A DNA stretch of 64,000 nucleotides from contig BRON01000016.1 of the NCBI GenBank assembly GCA_024345305.1, positions 496,001 through 560,000 on the forward strand, read 5' to 3'. Position numbers and translations under genes: made by a program. This DNA is from Mrakia gelida (lineage: Eukaryota; Basidiomycota; Tremellomycetes; Cystofilobasidiales; Mrakiaceae). The first letter of the stretch is position 1, and each line of letters opens with the position of its first letter. The notes under the pieces are model-generated. The model worked only from the letters and a program-made list of their open reading frames with translations. It had not been told where the DNA came from and ran no database searches. Of the stretch, positions 10,354 to 22,120 are shown piece after piece.

Positions 10354-10476
10354 ATGGACGCCTTCACCGCTATCTTCACTCCCTTCGTCGCTTCCGCTTC
10401 CGAGCCCACCACCGCTCCTGTCGAGGAGGCGAAGAGGTTCACCGGAGCCAGCGTTCTCTTCTGTGTCATCGCCTAA
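10354..10476 (+). CDS. Lipopeptide mating pheromone precursor 4 (CaaX CVIA)
   Basis: A 40-residue precursor: MDAFTAIFTPFVASASEPTT, then APVEEAK and the variable end RFTGASVLFC with the CaaX box CVIA. It is the most distinct of the intact copies: Phe replaces Ser after Arg, and the box is CVIA, not CTIA. The leader is nearly invariant, so selection or gene conversion has kept the N-terminus while the peptide varies. The 3' UTR intron uses a GTTCGT donor, unlike the others. Confidence 0.87.
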   Translation: MDAFTAIFTPFVASASEPTTAPVEEAKRFTGASVLFCVIA

Positions 10477-10488
10477 ACAGTCTTCATC

Positions 10489-10570
10489 GTTCGTCCACTT
10501 CTTCTCTCTCGTGATAAGCATTTCCTTTTTAGCTCGCTGACCCTTGCTCTTCTCTGCCTTCCTTTCACAG
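10489..10570 (+). other. 3' UTR intron of pheromone gene 4
   Basis: GTTCGT donor 12 nt after the stop, GCTGACC branch-like site, TTTCACAG acceptor; 82 nt. Confidence 0.6.
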
Positions 10571-10605
10571 AACTTTGATGGACGGCGGACATTTTGGACT
10601 TCGAG

Positions 10606-10634
10606 CCTGACTGGATCAGGATCTTAATGCTTTA
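10606..10634 (+). promoter_or_regulatory. Conserved pheromone 3' element, copy 4
   Basis: Reads CTGACTGGATCAGGATCTTA then ATGCTTTAA. It is the same element with a few changes. Confidence 0.5.
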
Positions 10635-10917
10635 ACGATCTCTTAACTACCTTTCTCCTTATCCTGAAAGATAGTCTCGAACGAAACCTACTCCCGAAGA
10701 AGGTCAAGAGAAGAAGCGATCCCAAGCTCGCCGCTTTCGTTCCGCGAAATAACCACTCGGCTTCGACGACCTCACCTCTCTGCTGTTCCTTGCTCGTTCT
10801 CGACCAAGTCGCGTCGGGTATGAGAAGTCGTAAGAGTGATTGCATAAAGGGAGAAACAACATTAAAGCAAGCTAGGAGGCGAGATGAAGCAGAAAGCGGC
10901 GGGCTCGTCGAGTTCGT
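10635..10917. other. Spacer between pheromone gene 4 and RPC2
   Basis: Convergent intergenic region of under 300 bp; nothing recognised. Confidence 0.4.
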
Positions 10918-13900
10918 TCACACAGCGTCCTGAGAAGATAGAAGGAAAGGTCAGCCTCGGCTTCGCGCTTCATCTCGACACAAAAAGCGGGGAGATAGAC
11001 TCACCTCGAATCTCAGTCGAGGAACGACGTTCATGGCGAGAAGCTGGAAAGAGAGAGGGAGTCAAGTCAGCTTTCGGTCGTCGTCCAAGACGCGTGAATA
11101 ATATCAGAAGACGAGAGCTCACCTCCTGGAACAGCAGCTTCGCAGCGTAGGGCATGGTGATCTTGATGACGTTCTTGGAGCTGTGGCAGTACGTGCACCA
11201 TCTGGGAGAAGAAGCGAGCAGAGCAAGGCTGGTCAGCGACTTCGCGTCGCGAAAGAGAGGCTCGCTCGCTCGAAGACTCACCCGTTGTAGCCCATCAGAC
11301 CACACTCCTGGCAGGCATCCGTCTCGAAGGCGTCCGACGAGATCATGAGACGTTCGAGCATTAGCTGGGTAGCTCCGTATCCGACGAGACTGAGACGAAG
11401 GACGAGAGGAGAGTCAGCTCGCACTTCGAGGAGGAGAACGAGGCGAGAACGAGAACGACTCACCAATCTCTCTCCATCTCTCCGAGACGAAGACCTCCAT
11501 CTCGACTCCTTCCTTCGGTAGGTTGGCGAGTGAGGACAGCTCGAGGACCACTACATCGAGCGAAAAAAGGGGAAGAGTCAGGATTCCGAAACGAACGAAG
11601 GACGGGACGAGAGTCGAGAGAGACGGACCGAGGTCGAGCGTGCATCTTGTCCATGACCATGTGCTTGAGCTTCTGGTAGTAGATGGGACCGAAGAAGACG
11701 TAGGCTTCCAGAGACTGTCCGGTGATTCCGCTCGTGAGCATGTCCTTTCCAGAGTAGTCGAACCCGCTCTCGATGAGGATCTTCTGCATGTCCTCGACCT
11801 TCGATCCACCGAACGCAGTCTGGAAGAGAGAAGATGACGGTCAGTAAGGGAGGCAGAATTCGAGGGAGAGACGGGTACTCACTCCGTACTGAAGCCTGGA
11901 GGGAAAAGCGAAAAGACGAAGTCAGTCAAGGGTCGAACGAGCGAAGAGAAGCGAGACGCGATCACTCACTTTCCCGAGAGAACTCCAGCCTTTCCTGCTA
12001 GCAGCTCGATCATCTTTCCGACAGTCCTGGGTAAGAGAAGAAAAAAAGGTCGTCAGCTTCGAAGCGAAGCTTGTTGTGCGTCGAACGACTTACATCCGAG
12101 AAGGGAAACCGTGAGGGTTCATGATGATATCGGCTGGAGAACGAAGAACGAGTCGAGTCAGCGACGGCTTCGAGTCGAGCGCGAGAAGAGCCAAAGACTC
12201 ACGGCAGATTCCCTGATCGTTGAACGGCATGTCCTCCTGAGGAACGATGAGACCACAGACTCCCTTCTGTCCGTGACGAGACGAGAACTTGTCTCCCAGT
12301 TCTGGTCGACGCGTCTGACGGATGAGGACCTTGATGAGGAGTTGATCGTTCTCGCTGTCCGTGAGCATGACCTTGTCGATGTATCCAGCGATGGGAGACT
12401 TGTAGCTGAGAGGGGCGTTCTTGAAGGAGCTGGGTTGAGCGGCGGTTCCGGGGTTGAAGCTGTTGTCGTTCGCGTTCGTCGGGGTCTGCTTGTTGATGTA
12501 GACGTCTCCTGGGTCGACTCGCTCTCCTGCTCCGGCGATTCCGTCCGACTGGATGATATCGTATCGCTTCTGGACGAGTCCGGTGTCTTCGTCGATGGGA
12601 GCGTCGCAGATTCGGTCGTAGCTGGAGGAGAAAGAGACGAGGAGTCAGTCGAGGTTTCGAACTCGACGTGCTTGGAAGCGAAAGGGTTCGACTCACGTTC
12701 CATTGGGATACTTCCTGATCATAGCGACGTTCTTCCTGAGGACCTGGCATCGTCCGTAGCCTCGATCAACCGAAGCCTGAAGGAAAGGAAGGAAAGGAAG
12801 CGAGGTAAGCGGCGGATTCGACCTCGACCCGTCGAAACTCGTCCCTTCTCGAACTCACCTTGTTCAGGATCAAAGCATCCTCGATATCGTATCCAGAGTA
12901 ACTCATGACGGCGACGGTAGCGTTCTGACCAGCGGGAAGCTTGTCGTATCCGATGAGTTCGATCGTCTTGGTCTTGACCATCGGTTGTTGAGGGTAGACC
13001 ATGAGGTAGAGGAGGGTGTCGATTCGGTTGAGCTGGTTGTAGGCGATGGCTCCGATGGCTTGCTTTCCCATGGCGCACTGATAGGTGTTTCGAGGCGACT
13101 GGTTGTGGTGAGGGTAGGGGATGAGACCGGCGACGGCTCCGAGGATGGTGAAGGGTTCGATTTCGAGATGGGTGGTTCCAGGGACGATCATGTTCTCGTA
13201 GAGAGCGATGAGGGAGTCGTTCTCCTCGTTACAATCGAGGTACTCGATGATTCCGGAGGCGAGGAAGTCGTCGAAGGTCTTCTTGCCGTCCTTGAGGAAC
13301 TGTGAAGGAGAAGAAGAAAGGTCGTGAGCTCGAGAGACGAAGGAGGGATTCGAGACGAGACGAGACGCGACGAACCTTCATGTGAGCGTCCGTGAGTCGA
13401 GGGACGCCCTTGTCGACGATGATCATGGGACGACAGATTCGACCTCCGTCACTGGCGATGTATACGACTCGATGATGGGTGTTGATGTAGATGGAGACGA
13501 ACTCGGACATCTTTCCTGCTCGACGAAGCTTCCTGAAGTTGGTCACGAATCGAACCGGCGAGGGAGTGAGACCGACGATGTTTCCGTTGACGTTGACCAT
13601 GAAGGTTCCAGGACGGTAGAGTTCGTTTCCGGTGACGAGAGAGCAGTCTGGAGAGGGGAAGAACAGAGAAGATCGAGTCAGTCGCCGTCAAGAAGCGAAG
13701 GTGAGGAGGGGAGCGTCGACGAACCTTCCACTCCGAGGAGGTAAGCAATCTTCGTGATAGCCTCGTCGGGAACGTCGGTGGTGATGTGGGTCATGAGCGC
13801 GAGGTTCTTGACGAGACCACACGCCTCTCCTTCTGGGGTATCACTGGGACAGAGCATTCCCCACTGCGACGGCTGCAGGGCTCGAGGACCGGAGACCTTC

Positions 13901-16119
13901 CTCGTCTTCTCGAACTGAGAACTGATCCTTGTCATCATTCCGAGCGCGGCGATGAAGGAGAGACGACTGAGGACGTGGGTGATTCCTGCTCGTTCCATCT
14001 TGAATCGCTTGAGAGACCAATTTCCTGTCGAGATGGATCGAACGAATCCGGAGGTGATGAAGTCTGAGTGCATTCGGAAGGCCTTGAGTGCGTCGAACTC
14101 GTTCGCTCGGTTGGGCTTCTTGAGGACCTTGTCGATGTTGAGCTTGAGATCCGAGTTGAACTTCTTGAACAGATCTTCGAAGAGAAGGGAGAGGAGTTGA
14201 CCAGCCCTGAACGAGAGGAACGACGACGGGGTCAGCGAAGTCTCGACGAGACTAATTCGCACAAAGAAGTATTCGACTCACAACTCCAACCTCTTGTTTC
14301 CGACGTAGTCTCGATCGTCGACGTTCTTGTCGTTCTTCATAGCCATGATGACTCTTCGAGCCATGGTCGCGACGTAGATGGCCTTGGGTCTGAAGTTTCC
14401 GTTCTCGACGGGGACGTGGGCGATAACGATCGTGGAGAGAGCCTCGATAGCCTCCTCGAAGACTGGACGACGAGGACCCATGACTTTCCGGTTGACCTTG
14501 ACTCGGGCTCCAACGTAGTCGAGAGCCTGTTGGCATGTGAAGACCTTGGCCCTGTTCGAGAGAGTCGAAGGAGAACGAAGGTCAGCGAGAGAGTTCACGA
14601 CGAGACGCAAAGAGCGAAACGAGGACGAACATGGCAGCTTCCTCGAGGTTGACGGCGAAGTCGGAGTGGAAGCTCTCCTCGTTTCCACAGATGAGCTGAA
14701 GGACCTCCTTGTCGGACTGGCATCCGAGAGCCTTGAGGGCGATGACGACGGGGATCTGAGAGAACGAAGAAAACAAAGTCAGCGCGAGCGGCGAGCGACG
14801 AGAGGCGAAGTGAACTCACGTCCTCGTGGAACGAGTTGTGACGAAGGTAGATCTTTCCGTGCTTGGTGCAGACGTAGGTTTTCGACTTCCTCTCGTGCGT
14901 TGTCCTAGAAGGGGTCGAAGCGCAGTCAGCGGTAAGAAAGGGAGGACGCGAAGTCGACGCGAGGAACTAACGAGGTAACCTCAGCCATGACCAGTCCCTT
15001 CTTGGGATCCGTAGCGACGATGATTCGGTTCTTCGACATCTGCTCTTGAACGAGGATGACCTGCGAGAAGCGGGAGGGGCGTGAGTCAGCGACGAGAAGA
15101 GGAGGATCCGCGACGATGAGGGGAGACGAAGTTCAAAGCTCACCTTCTCCGTTCCCTTCACCACGAAGTACCCTCCAGGATCTAGCGGACACTCCGTCAT
15201 AGCAGCCAGTTCCGAGTCCGACTTCCCAGCCAGCACACACTTGTTACTCCTCAACATGATGGGCAGTCGTCCGATGGGCTCTCCCCTCCTCTTGATGATC
15301 TGCTTCCCTCTCGTGTACTCGAGGTCGACGTAGATCTGAGCCGAGTAGGTGGTGTCTCGTAGACGACATTCGTGAGGAGTGATGGATCGGTCGACGGCTT
15401 CCGAGTCTCCTCGTTCTGGGATACCCACTCGGATGTCGGTGTAGCGAAGCCAGAAGGTAGGGTCGATGTCGGAGGTGACTTTGGCATTGGCCTTCAGGAT
15501 CTCCTTGAGCTCGACGTCGACGAACTAGAGAAAGAGAAGAAAAGGGGACGGGCGGGAGGTTAGATCCACTGGGTATCTAAAAGTGAGAGCGAAGCCTCAA
15601 GGAAGGATGTCGAGGACGAACTGGAAGCAAACAACAAGGAAGGGAGGAAAGGTCAGCTTCGTTCTTCGTCGAGCGAAAGGAAGGAAGAGAAGCTCACCAT
15701 GATCGAACGATTCCAGATGTTGTTTCACCAGTCCCTTGACCTTGAGGAAAGCAGGTAGCAGAAGCCATTTGTCCTAGAGAAAGAGAGAGCAAGAAGAGAT
15801 GGTGAGCTTCGGCAAGGGAAGGAGGAGGAGGGAGGGATGGAAGGGAGGGAAGAGTCAGTCAGCTTTGAGCTGATGGACTTACCTCTACCGTCTTGATCTC
15901 GTCTGCAAGACCCTTCCCCTTCCAACTCGGCTTCCCTAGTGATGCCCAACCCATCTCCTCGTCCTCCATCCCGTATCCATTCGCGGCTCCCAGGGCTTCT
16001 TCTGGCTGCTCAGCTCGACCGATAATTTGAGGTGTCGAGGCGCGAGCGGCGCTCGTGCTGGCTTCCCCTGAGCTCGTAGAAGCAACAGGATCCGCTCTAG
16101 ACTTCTTCCGAGGAGGCAT
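10918..16119 (-). CDS. RPC2: DNA-directed RNA polymerase III second-largest subunit
   Basis: Catalytic subunit of Pol III (yeast RET1/RPC128), which transcribes tRNA and 5S genes. The N-terminus is [12 protein letters not shown], followed by a Ser/Ala-rich stretch of about 60 residues. Family blocks in order: [117 protein letters not shown] and the C-terminal zinc site [17 protein letters not shown], then [22 protein letters not shown] and [12 protein letters not shown] point to Pol III, not Pol II. About 18 introns are present. The junction after KQHLESFDH (15530-15720) does not keep frame with one intron, so a microexon may be missing from my model. It ends EDAV. Confidence 0.9.
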
Positions 16120-16390
16120 CGCTAGGCACTCGAAAAGGAGAGAAGGTGGGAGAGAAGGGTGGGGGGTGGTGCTGTGAGGATGGAAGTCTTTGAGAGGCAG
16201 AGGAGTTGGTCTCGTGAAATCGACGAGCTCAACTTCGCCCTTCCCCTCCCTCCACTCCCCTCCTTCGTCTGCTTCCTCTCGCACATCCTTCAAAGGAAAA
16301 CTTCCTTCCCTCTCTGCCCCCTTCATCTCCCCTTCATCTATCCAGCAACCCCCACTCTCTTCTCGTTTTCTTCTCTTCTCCCCCTCCGCC

Positions 16391-17892
16391 ATGGCTTCCA
16401 AGATCAGCTCTTCCGGGACGAGCACCCCTCAATCGACCAACTCGAACCTCATCCTCAAACGACAGCTCATGGGTAAGCTCATCCCTCCTTCTCTCTACAT
16501 CATCAAGACGAAGGTAGTCTCCTCTGTCGGCTACCTCGATCTCCAGCTTGGAGCGAAGTCCTGGCCTCTGGTAGGGAAGGAAGGGAAGGTCGAGAGGGGC
16601 GCTCCTCCTTCCTTCCAGCTTCCTCGTCGCCGCGTCCCTCCTTCCAGCACTTTCCCTCCCCTTTAAATCTTATCCTTTTCGCTGACACGCGTTCCTTCAC
16701 TTCCTGGATGCAGAACTCCGCAAGAAGCCCGTCGATGGGTTCTCTGCTGGTCTCGTGGACGACGACAACCTCCTCGAGTGGGAGGTCCTAATCATCGGGT
16801 GAGCTCATCTCTGCCTTCCCTCCTTCTTCTTCTCCTCGAGTTACTCTCTCTCGCCTCTCCCCTTTCTCCGACTACTTCGCCGCCTTACTAGGTCCATATG
16901 GAGAGACTGAGGAGCCGAGAAATGGAGCAGCACCGTCTCCCTGTCTCCTCTGCGGACGACCTTCGCTGTTCACTCCCTTTCCTTCCAAGCGACCGCCTCG
17001 ACGATCCTCGAGCTGACTTCGCTTCTTCTCTCCTTCTCCAGTCCTCCCGACACCCTGTAGTAAGCATAGCTCTACTCGTACAAATCTAAGTTCGATCCTG
17101 ACCTCGCTCTTGTTCGTTCTGCAGCGAGGGAGGCTTCCTCAAGGCTCGACTCTCCTTCCCTCCCGAGTTCCCTCTTCTCCCTCCAACCATGCGATTCACT
17201 ACCTCCATGTGGCATCCCAACAGTCAGTCTTCACCTCGAAATCTTCTCCTTGATGTCTCTCAGTCGCTGACGAGCTGCCTCCTCTCGATCTGCAGTCTAC
17301 CCCGACGGAAAGGTCTGCATCAGCATCTTGGTTCGTTCAGCCCTCCCCTCATCGAGAGTCCTTCCCTCTTCCCCACTTCCTTCGCTGACCTTTTTGCTCG
17401 TCTCGTTCCTTCTTTGCAGCACGCCCCCGGAGAGGATCAGTACGGTCACGAAGACGCTGGAGAGAGGTGGATGCCCGTTCACTCCGTCGAGTCCATCGTT
17501 AGTTCCTCTCGCGCGTCTCGTCGTCGTCTCGCTTCCTTCGGCTCCTGACTCTCGCGTTTTCCGCTTTCCTCGACTCTCACAGCTCATCAGTGTCATCAGT
17601 CTCCTCTCGCAAGACGTTCCCAACCTCGATGGACCTGCCAACGTCGATGCTGCCGTGAGTCCTTTCCTCGGCCGTCCCTCCTTTTGATTTCCTCGTCGCT
17701 GACGTGACTCCTCGTCGCCCTTCTTTCGCTTTCACAGAAGGAGGTCAGGGAAGATATCGCCGGTCAGTCTCCTCTTCCTTGCTTCCTCTCGTTCGAACTC
17801 AGCTGATCCCTTCTCCTCGCGTTTCTCCCTCAGGCTACAAGAAGAAGGTCCGGCGACTCGTGCGTCGCAGTGCTGAGGAGGCTTACGACTAA
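16391..17892 (+). CDS. UBC7: Ubiquitin-conjugating enzyme E2, UBC7/UBE2G type
   Basis: E2 enzyme that carries ubiquitin as a thioester; UBC7-type E2s act in ER-associated degradation. Start MASKISSSGTSTPQSTNSNL, then LILKRQLM-ELRKKPVDGFSAGL, DDDNLLEWEVLIIGPPDTLY, EGGFLKARLSFPPEFPLLPP and MRFTTSMWHPN. The active-site cysteine is in VYPDGKVCISILH. The acidic insertion APGEDQYGHEDAGERW after it is the mark of the UBC7/UBE2G subgroup. It ends VRRLVRRSAEEAYD. There are about eight introns, several flanking very small exons (for example PPDTL). It is divergent from RPC2 (271 bp) and convergent with SRP9. Confidence 0.9.
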
Positions 17893-18028
17893 GGCCTGTC
17901 TCTCCGTGGGTGGAAGCGTGTCCTGCATGGTTTTTCTAGTTTTATTGGGTCTCGAGCGAATGATGTGTATGAGGGTTGGCGTTTTGCTGGAGTGTTGGAG
18001 ACGTGACCAGAGCCCGCCTCGCGACCCG

Positions 18029-18055
18029 ATCTACTCGAGAGTAACCAGAGTAGAT
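18029..18055. repeat. Inverted repeat between convergent UBC7 and SRP9
   Basis: ATCTACTC (18029-18036) and GAGTAGAT (18048-18055) are perfect inverted arms around an 11-nt loop. The repeat lies midway between the two convergent stop codons, so it might form an RNA hairpin in both 3' UTRs. Confidence 0.5.
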
Positions 18056-18181
18056 GGGTAGGCTCCTTCTCTCTTCCGAGCCTGCCTTCCGAAGAGACCG
18101 TCGATCGCGAGGCATCCTCTCACACTCACGAGTCCAGGCGAGAGTCACTACGAACGAGTTTCATCCATCACCAACGAGCGA

Positions 18182-18817
18182 CTACTTCTTCTTCGACTTA
18201 GTCTTCTTCTTCTTCCCTCCAGCTCCCGCCGCTCCACCTGCTGCTGGCGGCGGTACCGATCCGTCGTCGACGGCCATAGGTTCTGATGAGTCCGCGGCCC
18301 CTGCTGGTATCGAGGATGCTTCGGGGAGAGGATCTGTGGAGGAGGAGGCGAGAGGAGCGGGTTTGGTTTGGAGGTTGGCCATCTTGTTGAGTAGACTCCG
18401 GTTAAGGGTCTCGAAACGGTTGAGGATGATGGCGGAGGTGGCTTTGTGTTTCAGGCACTGTGGAACGAGAGCGACAAGTGTGTTTAGAAAAGGTTGGGAG
18501 GAGGAGAGAAGGGACAGCGAGGAGGAAGGAGAGCAAGCTCACCTTGACATCGTTCGTGACCTTCAGGACCAGAACTCCGTCGCACGCCCTGAACTTAATG
18601 TTGTATCGCGTCTACAAGAGCGAGGAGGAATCAGTCAGCATATTCCTTGATGTTCAAGTGGCTCCGAGACGGACCTTAGTAGGGAAAGCGAGGTAGAGCT
18701 GAAGGGAAGGAGGGGAAGGGGGTCAGCTCGAGCTAGAGGGAAGGGGAGGTCGTCTGAGCTGCTTCACTCACCTCCTCAACCTCCTTCTGATACCGAGTCC
18801 AGCTCTTGATGTAGACC
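18182..18817 (-). CDS. SRP9: Signal recognition particle subunit SRP9
   Basis: Alu-domain protein of the signal recognition particle, which targets secretory proteins to the ER. Joined exons read MVYIKSWTRYQKEVEE, LYLAFPTKTRYNIKFRACDG, VLVLKVTNDVKCLKHKATSA and IILNRFETLNRSLLNKMANL. This follows the SRP9 pattern (W..F...AE.LYL..P.K.R...KYRH.DG.L.LKVTDD..CL.Y). A fungal-type extension of about 65 residues, rich in Ala/Pro/Gly, ends in a lysine run (KKKKTKSKKK) that may bind SRP RNA. The ATG at 18817 is the first Met before the conserved WTRY; an earlier start with NPFLA in frame cannot be excluded. Three introns. Confidence 0.8.
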
Positions 18818-18992
18818 ATAGCGAGGAAAGGATTCTGGATGGGTTTGGAAGATAGAGGAGTTGATGGTTGCAGGCTGAACGAGGGGAGGGAAGCTCGACC
18901 TTTCGACAGCTCAGCCGTTTTCGTTTGATCTCGTTTTTGGAGAGCTCACCTTTCCTTTCCTTCCCTCTAACTGCATCGACCTTCAAGCTCGA

Positions 18993-21608
18993 ATGCTTCG
19001 TGGTCTACTAGATCTCAGTACATCAGCTAAAGGAGCGGGTATCATCTTCAAAACTGGTCTTCGTCTTCAGCAAGCAGATCTCCTCGGAACATCCTCCCCT
19101 TCCTTCACCTCCCAACCTCGCTCAGATCCTCCAGATGTCGTCGCATCAGCTGCAGCCTTCAGCACCTCGAGCTCAGCTCCCTCCAACCAACCTTCTACAC
19201 CTTCTACCTCCGGCTTCGTCCTTGACCTTCGTCCAACGGCGGAATATCGAACAGCAAGAGGTCTTCCCTCCTCCGACCTTCCTCCTCCTCAGCCCATCAT
19301 CACCCTCGACCCGACACCACCAATCGACCTGCCTCCGCCAAACTCCACACCTTCCTACTCTCCCCCAGCTCCCTCTCATTCTAAAATATCTTTAGAAGCG
19401 TTCTCCTCCCAGTCTCCATCTTCACCTCCTTCACCTTCCTCCCTCTTCGATCTCGGCCCACCTCCAGCAGCCCCCTCCCCATCCCAAGCCCACCCCATCT
19501 CCTTCCAACCCTTATCAGCGGAGCCGCTCCTTACAACGACTCCTCCACCTCTCGAGCCAGTAGTTCCAACAGTCGATGCTCTCGGAAACGTCACCGGTTG
19601 GGTCGAGCAGGAGGACATTTTGAACGAGGTGAGCTTCTTCGTCCTCCCTCGTCGCGTTCTCGAATCGAGCCTGAGCTTATCTTCTTGCCTTAATCGGCAG
19701 GTCCCCGTCACTCTCAAACCGTCTCGGATCCCTTCATCTCGGATAGGTCGACTCTTCCACTACGGAAGTGAGTTCTCGTCTCTCTCTGCCTCGATGTCGT
19801 CGACGAGCTCGCTGACCCACTCCTCCCTCCCCTCAGGTCTCGCTACCTCGCTTTCGTTTGGAGCAGCATCCGAGGCGATCCGTCGGTCAACATCCTCGTC
19901 TTTGGAACCTCAAGGATCGCTCCTACTCTCGGAAGGAAACATAAAGCGACTCGTCGAGAAGCTCGGTCAGATGCGGGGAGCAGCCCTCAAGCTCGGACAG
20001 TTCATGAGCATCCAGGATTCAGGATCGCTCCCTCCCGAGCTGGAGAAGGTCCTCAGCCGAGTCCAGGCTGGTGCGGATTACATGCCTGATTGGCAGATGA
20101 GTGTGAGTTTTTCGTTCCTCCTCATCGTCTGAGTTATCGACGCTGACTTCGCGTCCTCCCTGTTCTCGCGTTCGTCCTTCCAGAAAGCCATGAGTGCCGA
20201 GCTCGGTCCCGAATGGCGTTCTCGTTTCAAGGAGTTCTCGGAGGTCCCCATCGCATCAGCCTCCATTGGTCAAGTTCACTCAGGAATGGTCTCGATGTTC
20301 GGACTCGATCTCCCCGTCGCCGTCAAGATCCAGTTCCCAGGCGTCGCGACTTCCATCTCCTCCGATCTCGCCAACCTCTCCCTCCTCCTTCGATCCTCCT
20401 TCCTCCTCCCAAAAGGTCTTTTCCTTGAAAATACGCTCAAGGTCATGCGAGGGGAGCTCCAGGAGGAGTGTGACTATATCCGAGAGGCGGAGTGCGCTCG
20501 TCGATTCGGAGCGTTGCTTGGGACGGGAGAGCCAGGAGAGGAAGGGAACGTTGGAGGGCCATTCAGGGTACCGAGGATTCTCGACGAGCTGAGCACGGGG
20601 AAGGTGTTGACAATGGAGCTGATGGAGGGGAAGCCGCTGAGTCGAGTGACGGGATTGAGCCAGACTTTGAGGAACGAGGTGAGTCTCGTCTCGACGCGTC
20701 TTCCTTCTCGCTGCTCGTTCATCTGAGCTGATCCTTTCCTTTTATTTCTTCAGATTGGTTCCAACATCATGCGACTCTGTCTTCGGGAGCTGTTCGAGTT
20801 TCGACTCATGCAGACCGATCCGAACTGGTCGAACTTCCTCTTCAACGCGAAGACTCGACAGGTTCGTCCTCCTTCCCTCTTGCTCTCCCTTCCTCTCGAA
20901 CCCCGACTGATCGCAGGCTCCTTTCCCACCTCAGATTGAAATCATCGACTTCGGAGCCACTCAGGAGTACTCGAAGCCGTTCATGGACGACTGGTTCCGG
21001 CTTCTTCGAGCCGCCATCGAGGACGACAAGGTCGCGATGAAGGAATCGAGTCTTCGACTGGGTTACCTCACTGGAGACGAGAACGAGGTGAGCAATACCC
21101 TCCTCCAGTAGTACACTCGTCTCTGCGTTCAAATCTGACGACATCGACCTTTCTTCGCCTCCCAGGAAATGCTCGACGCTCACCTCAAGTCGATGTCGCT
21201 CCTCGGTCGTGAGTTGAGAAGCTCGGTCCATCACCCCTGTTCTCCATCGCTGACCGTCTTCCTCTCTTATCACTCGACCCCAGTCCCTTACCGTCGAACT
21301 GCTACCGGAGCTCCCTTCGACTTCTTCAACCAAACGATCACGACTCAGGTTCGTTCAATCTCGGCTTTCGTTCTCGCTTGCGTCTCGCAAAAAAGACTGA
21401 CCTCCCATCCCCGTCACTCTCTCTTCGCTTCCAGGTCAAGGAACAGATCCCCGTCATGCTCAGGCACCGACTCACACCACCGCCGAGGGAGACCTACTCG
21501 CTCAACAGGAAACTCAGCGGGGCGTTCCTCCTTTGCGCGAGGTTGGGGAGTCAGGTCGATTGTGCTGGCATGTGGGAGGAGATCAGCGCGAACTACGTTC
21601 TGGATTAG
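18993..21608 (+). CDS. COQ8: Atypical kinase COQ8/ABC1 (mitochondrial ubiquinone biosynthesis)
   Basis: ADCK/UbiB-family atypical kinase-ATPase of the mitochondrial inner membrane that supports the coenzyme Q synthesis complex. The N-terminus [20 protein letters not shown] is followed by a long Pro/Ser-rich linker (about residues 45-200). The conserved part then has the family-specific KxGQ region [14 protein letters not shown], then [32 protein letters not shown] (Ala-rich loop in place of the usual P-loop), [29 protein letters not shown] and [12 protein letters not shown] (DFG). It ends [12 protein letters not shown]. About eight introns. ABC1 is reported as linked to STE3 in some red-yeast mating regions, which agrees with this context. 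Confidence 0.9.
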
Positions 21609-21833
21609 ATGTCTGATTGATCTTCATTCTTCACCATAACTCGAGTGTATATCCTTTGCAAGGAAGAATTGAGACGACGATCAGGCGTGGGTCGACGCGT
21701 CCTCGTTCGTCCAACCTCCGACTCTTCCTCTTCGTTTCGCACGTTATCAAGATCGAGCTCGAGTCGCGGACATGCTTTCGCTCAGAAATACGCGAGAGTG
21801 ACTTTCAGGAGAAGGAGAAGAAGAGCAACGTCG

Positions 21834-21863
21834 TTAAAACATAAATATCCTGACTCCAGCAGG
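21834..21863 (-). promoter_or_regulatory. Conserved pheromone 3' element, copy 5
   Basis: Minus strand reads CCTGCTGGAGTCAGGATATT then TATGTTTTAA. This is the best match to the consensus and nearly identical to the copy at 5193-5220. Confidence 0.6.
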
Positions 21864-21900
21864 TTCAAACTCCCAAACGAATCAAGCCCAAAAAGTTGAT

Positions 21901-21988
21901 CTGGAAAGGAGACGAGGGGAGAAGAAGGTCAGCTTGGAGCTCAGGCAGGTGGAGGAGAAAGGAACGAAGGAAGAGAAAAGACACTTAC
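21901..21988 (-). other. 3' UTR intron of pheromone gene 5
   Basis: GTAAGT donor 9 nt after the stop, CTGAC at 21928-21932, CCAG acceptor; 88 nt. Confidence 0.65.
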
Positions 21989-21997
21989 GAGGTTGGT

Positions 21998-22120
21998 TTA
22001 GGCGATGGTGCAGAAAGCGAAGGTGGGTCCAGTGGAAGCCTTGGCCTCCTCGACGGGAGCGTTGGTGGTCTCAGCGGCGGAGGCGACGAAAGGGGTGAAG
22101 ATAGCGGTGAAGGCGTCCAT
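21998..22120 (-). CDS. Lipopeptide mating pheromone precursor 5 (CaaX CTIA)
   Basis: A 40-residue precursor: MDAFTAIFTPFVASAAETTN, then APVEEAK and the variable end ASTGPTFAFC followed by TIA. It differs from precursors 3 and 6 mainly by Ala for Arg at the start of the peptide and Thr for Glu in the leader. It lies immediately downstream of COQ8, more than 11 kb from pair II. A TATA-like TACAAGAG (minus strand) is about 100 nt upstream. Confidence 0.87.
   Translation of the reverse strand: MDAFTAIFTPFVASAAETTNAPVEEAKASTGPTFAFCTIA

Noticed and set aside
12111..12908. Plus-strand frames opposite RPC2
   Set aside because: RPC2 minus-strand exons with strong polymerase motifs cover the region; the plus frames are complementary shadows.
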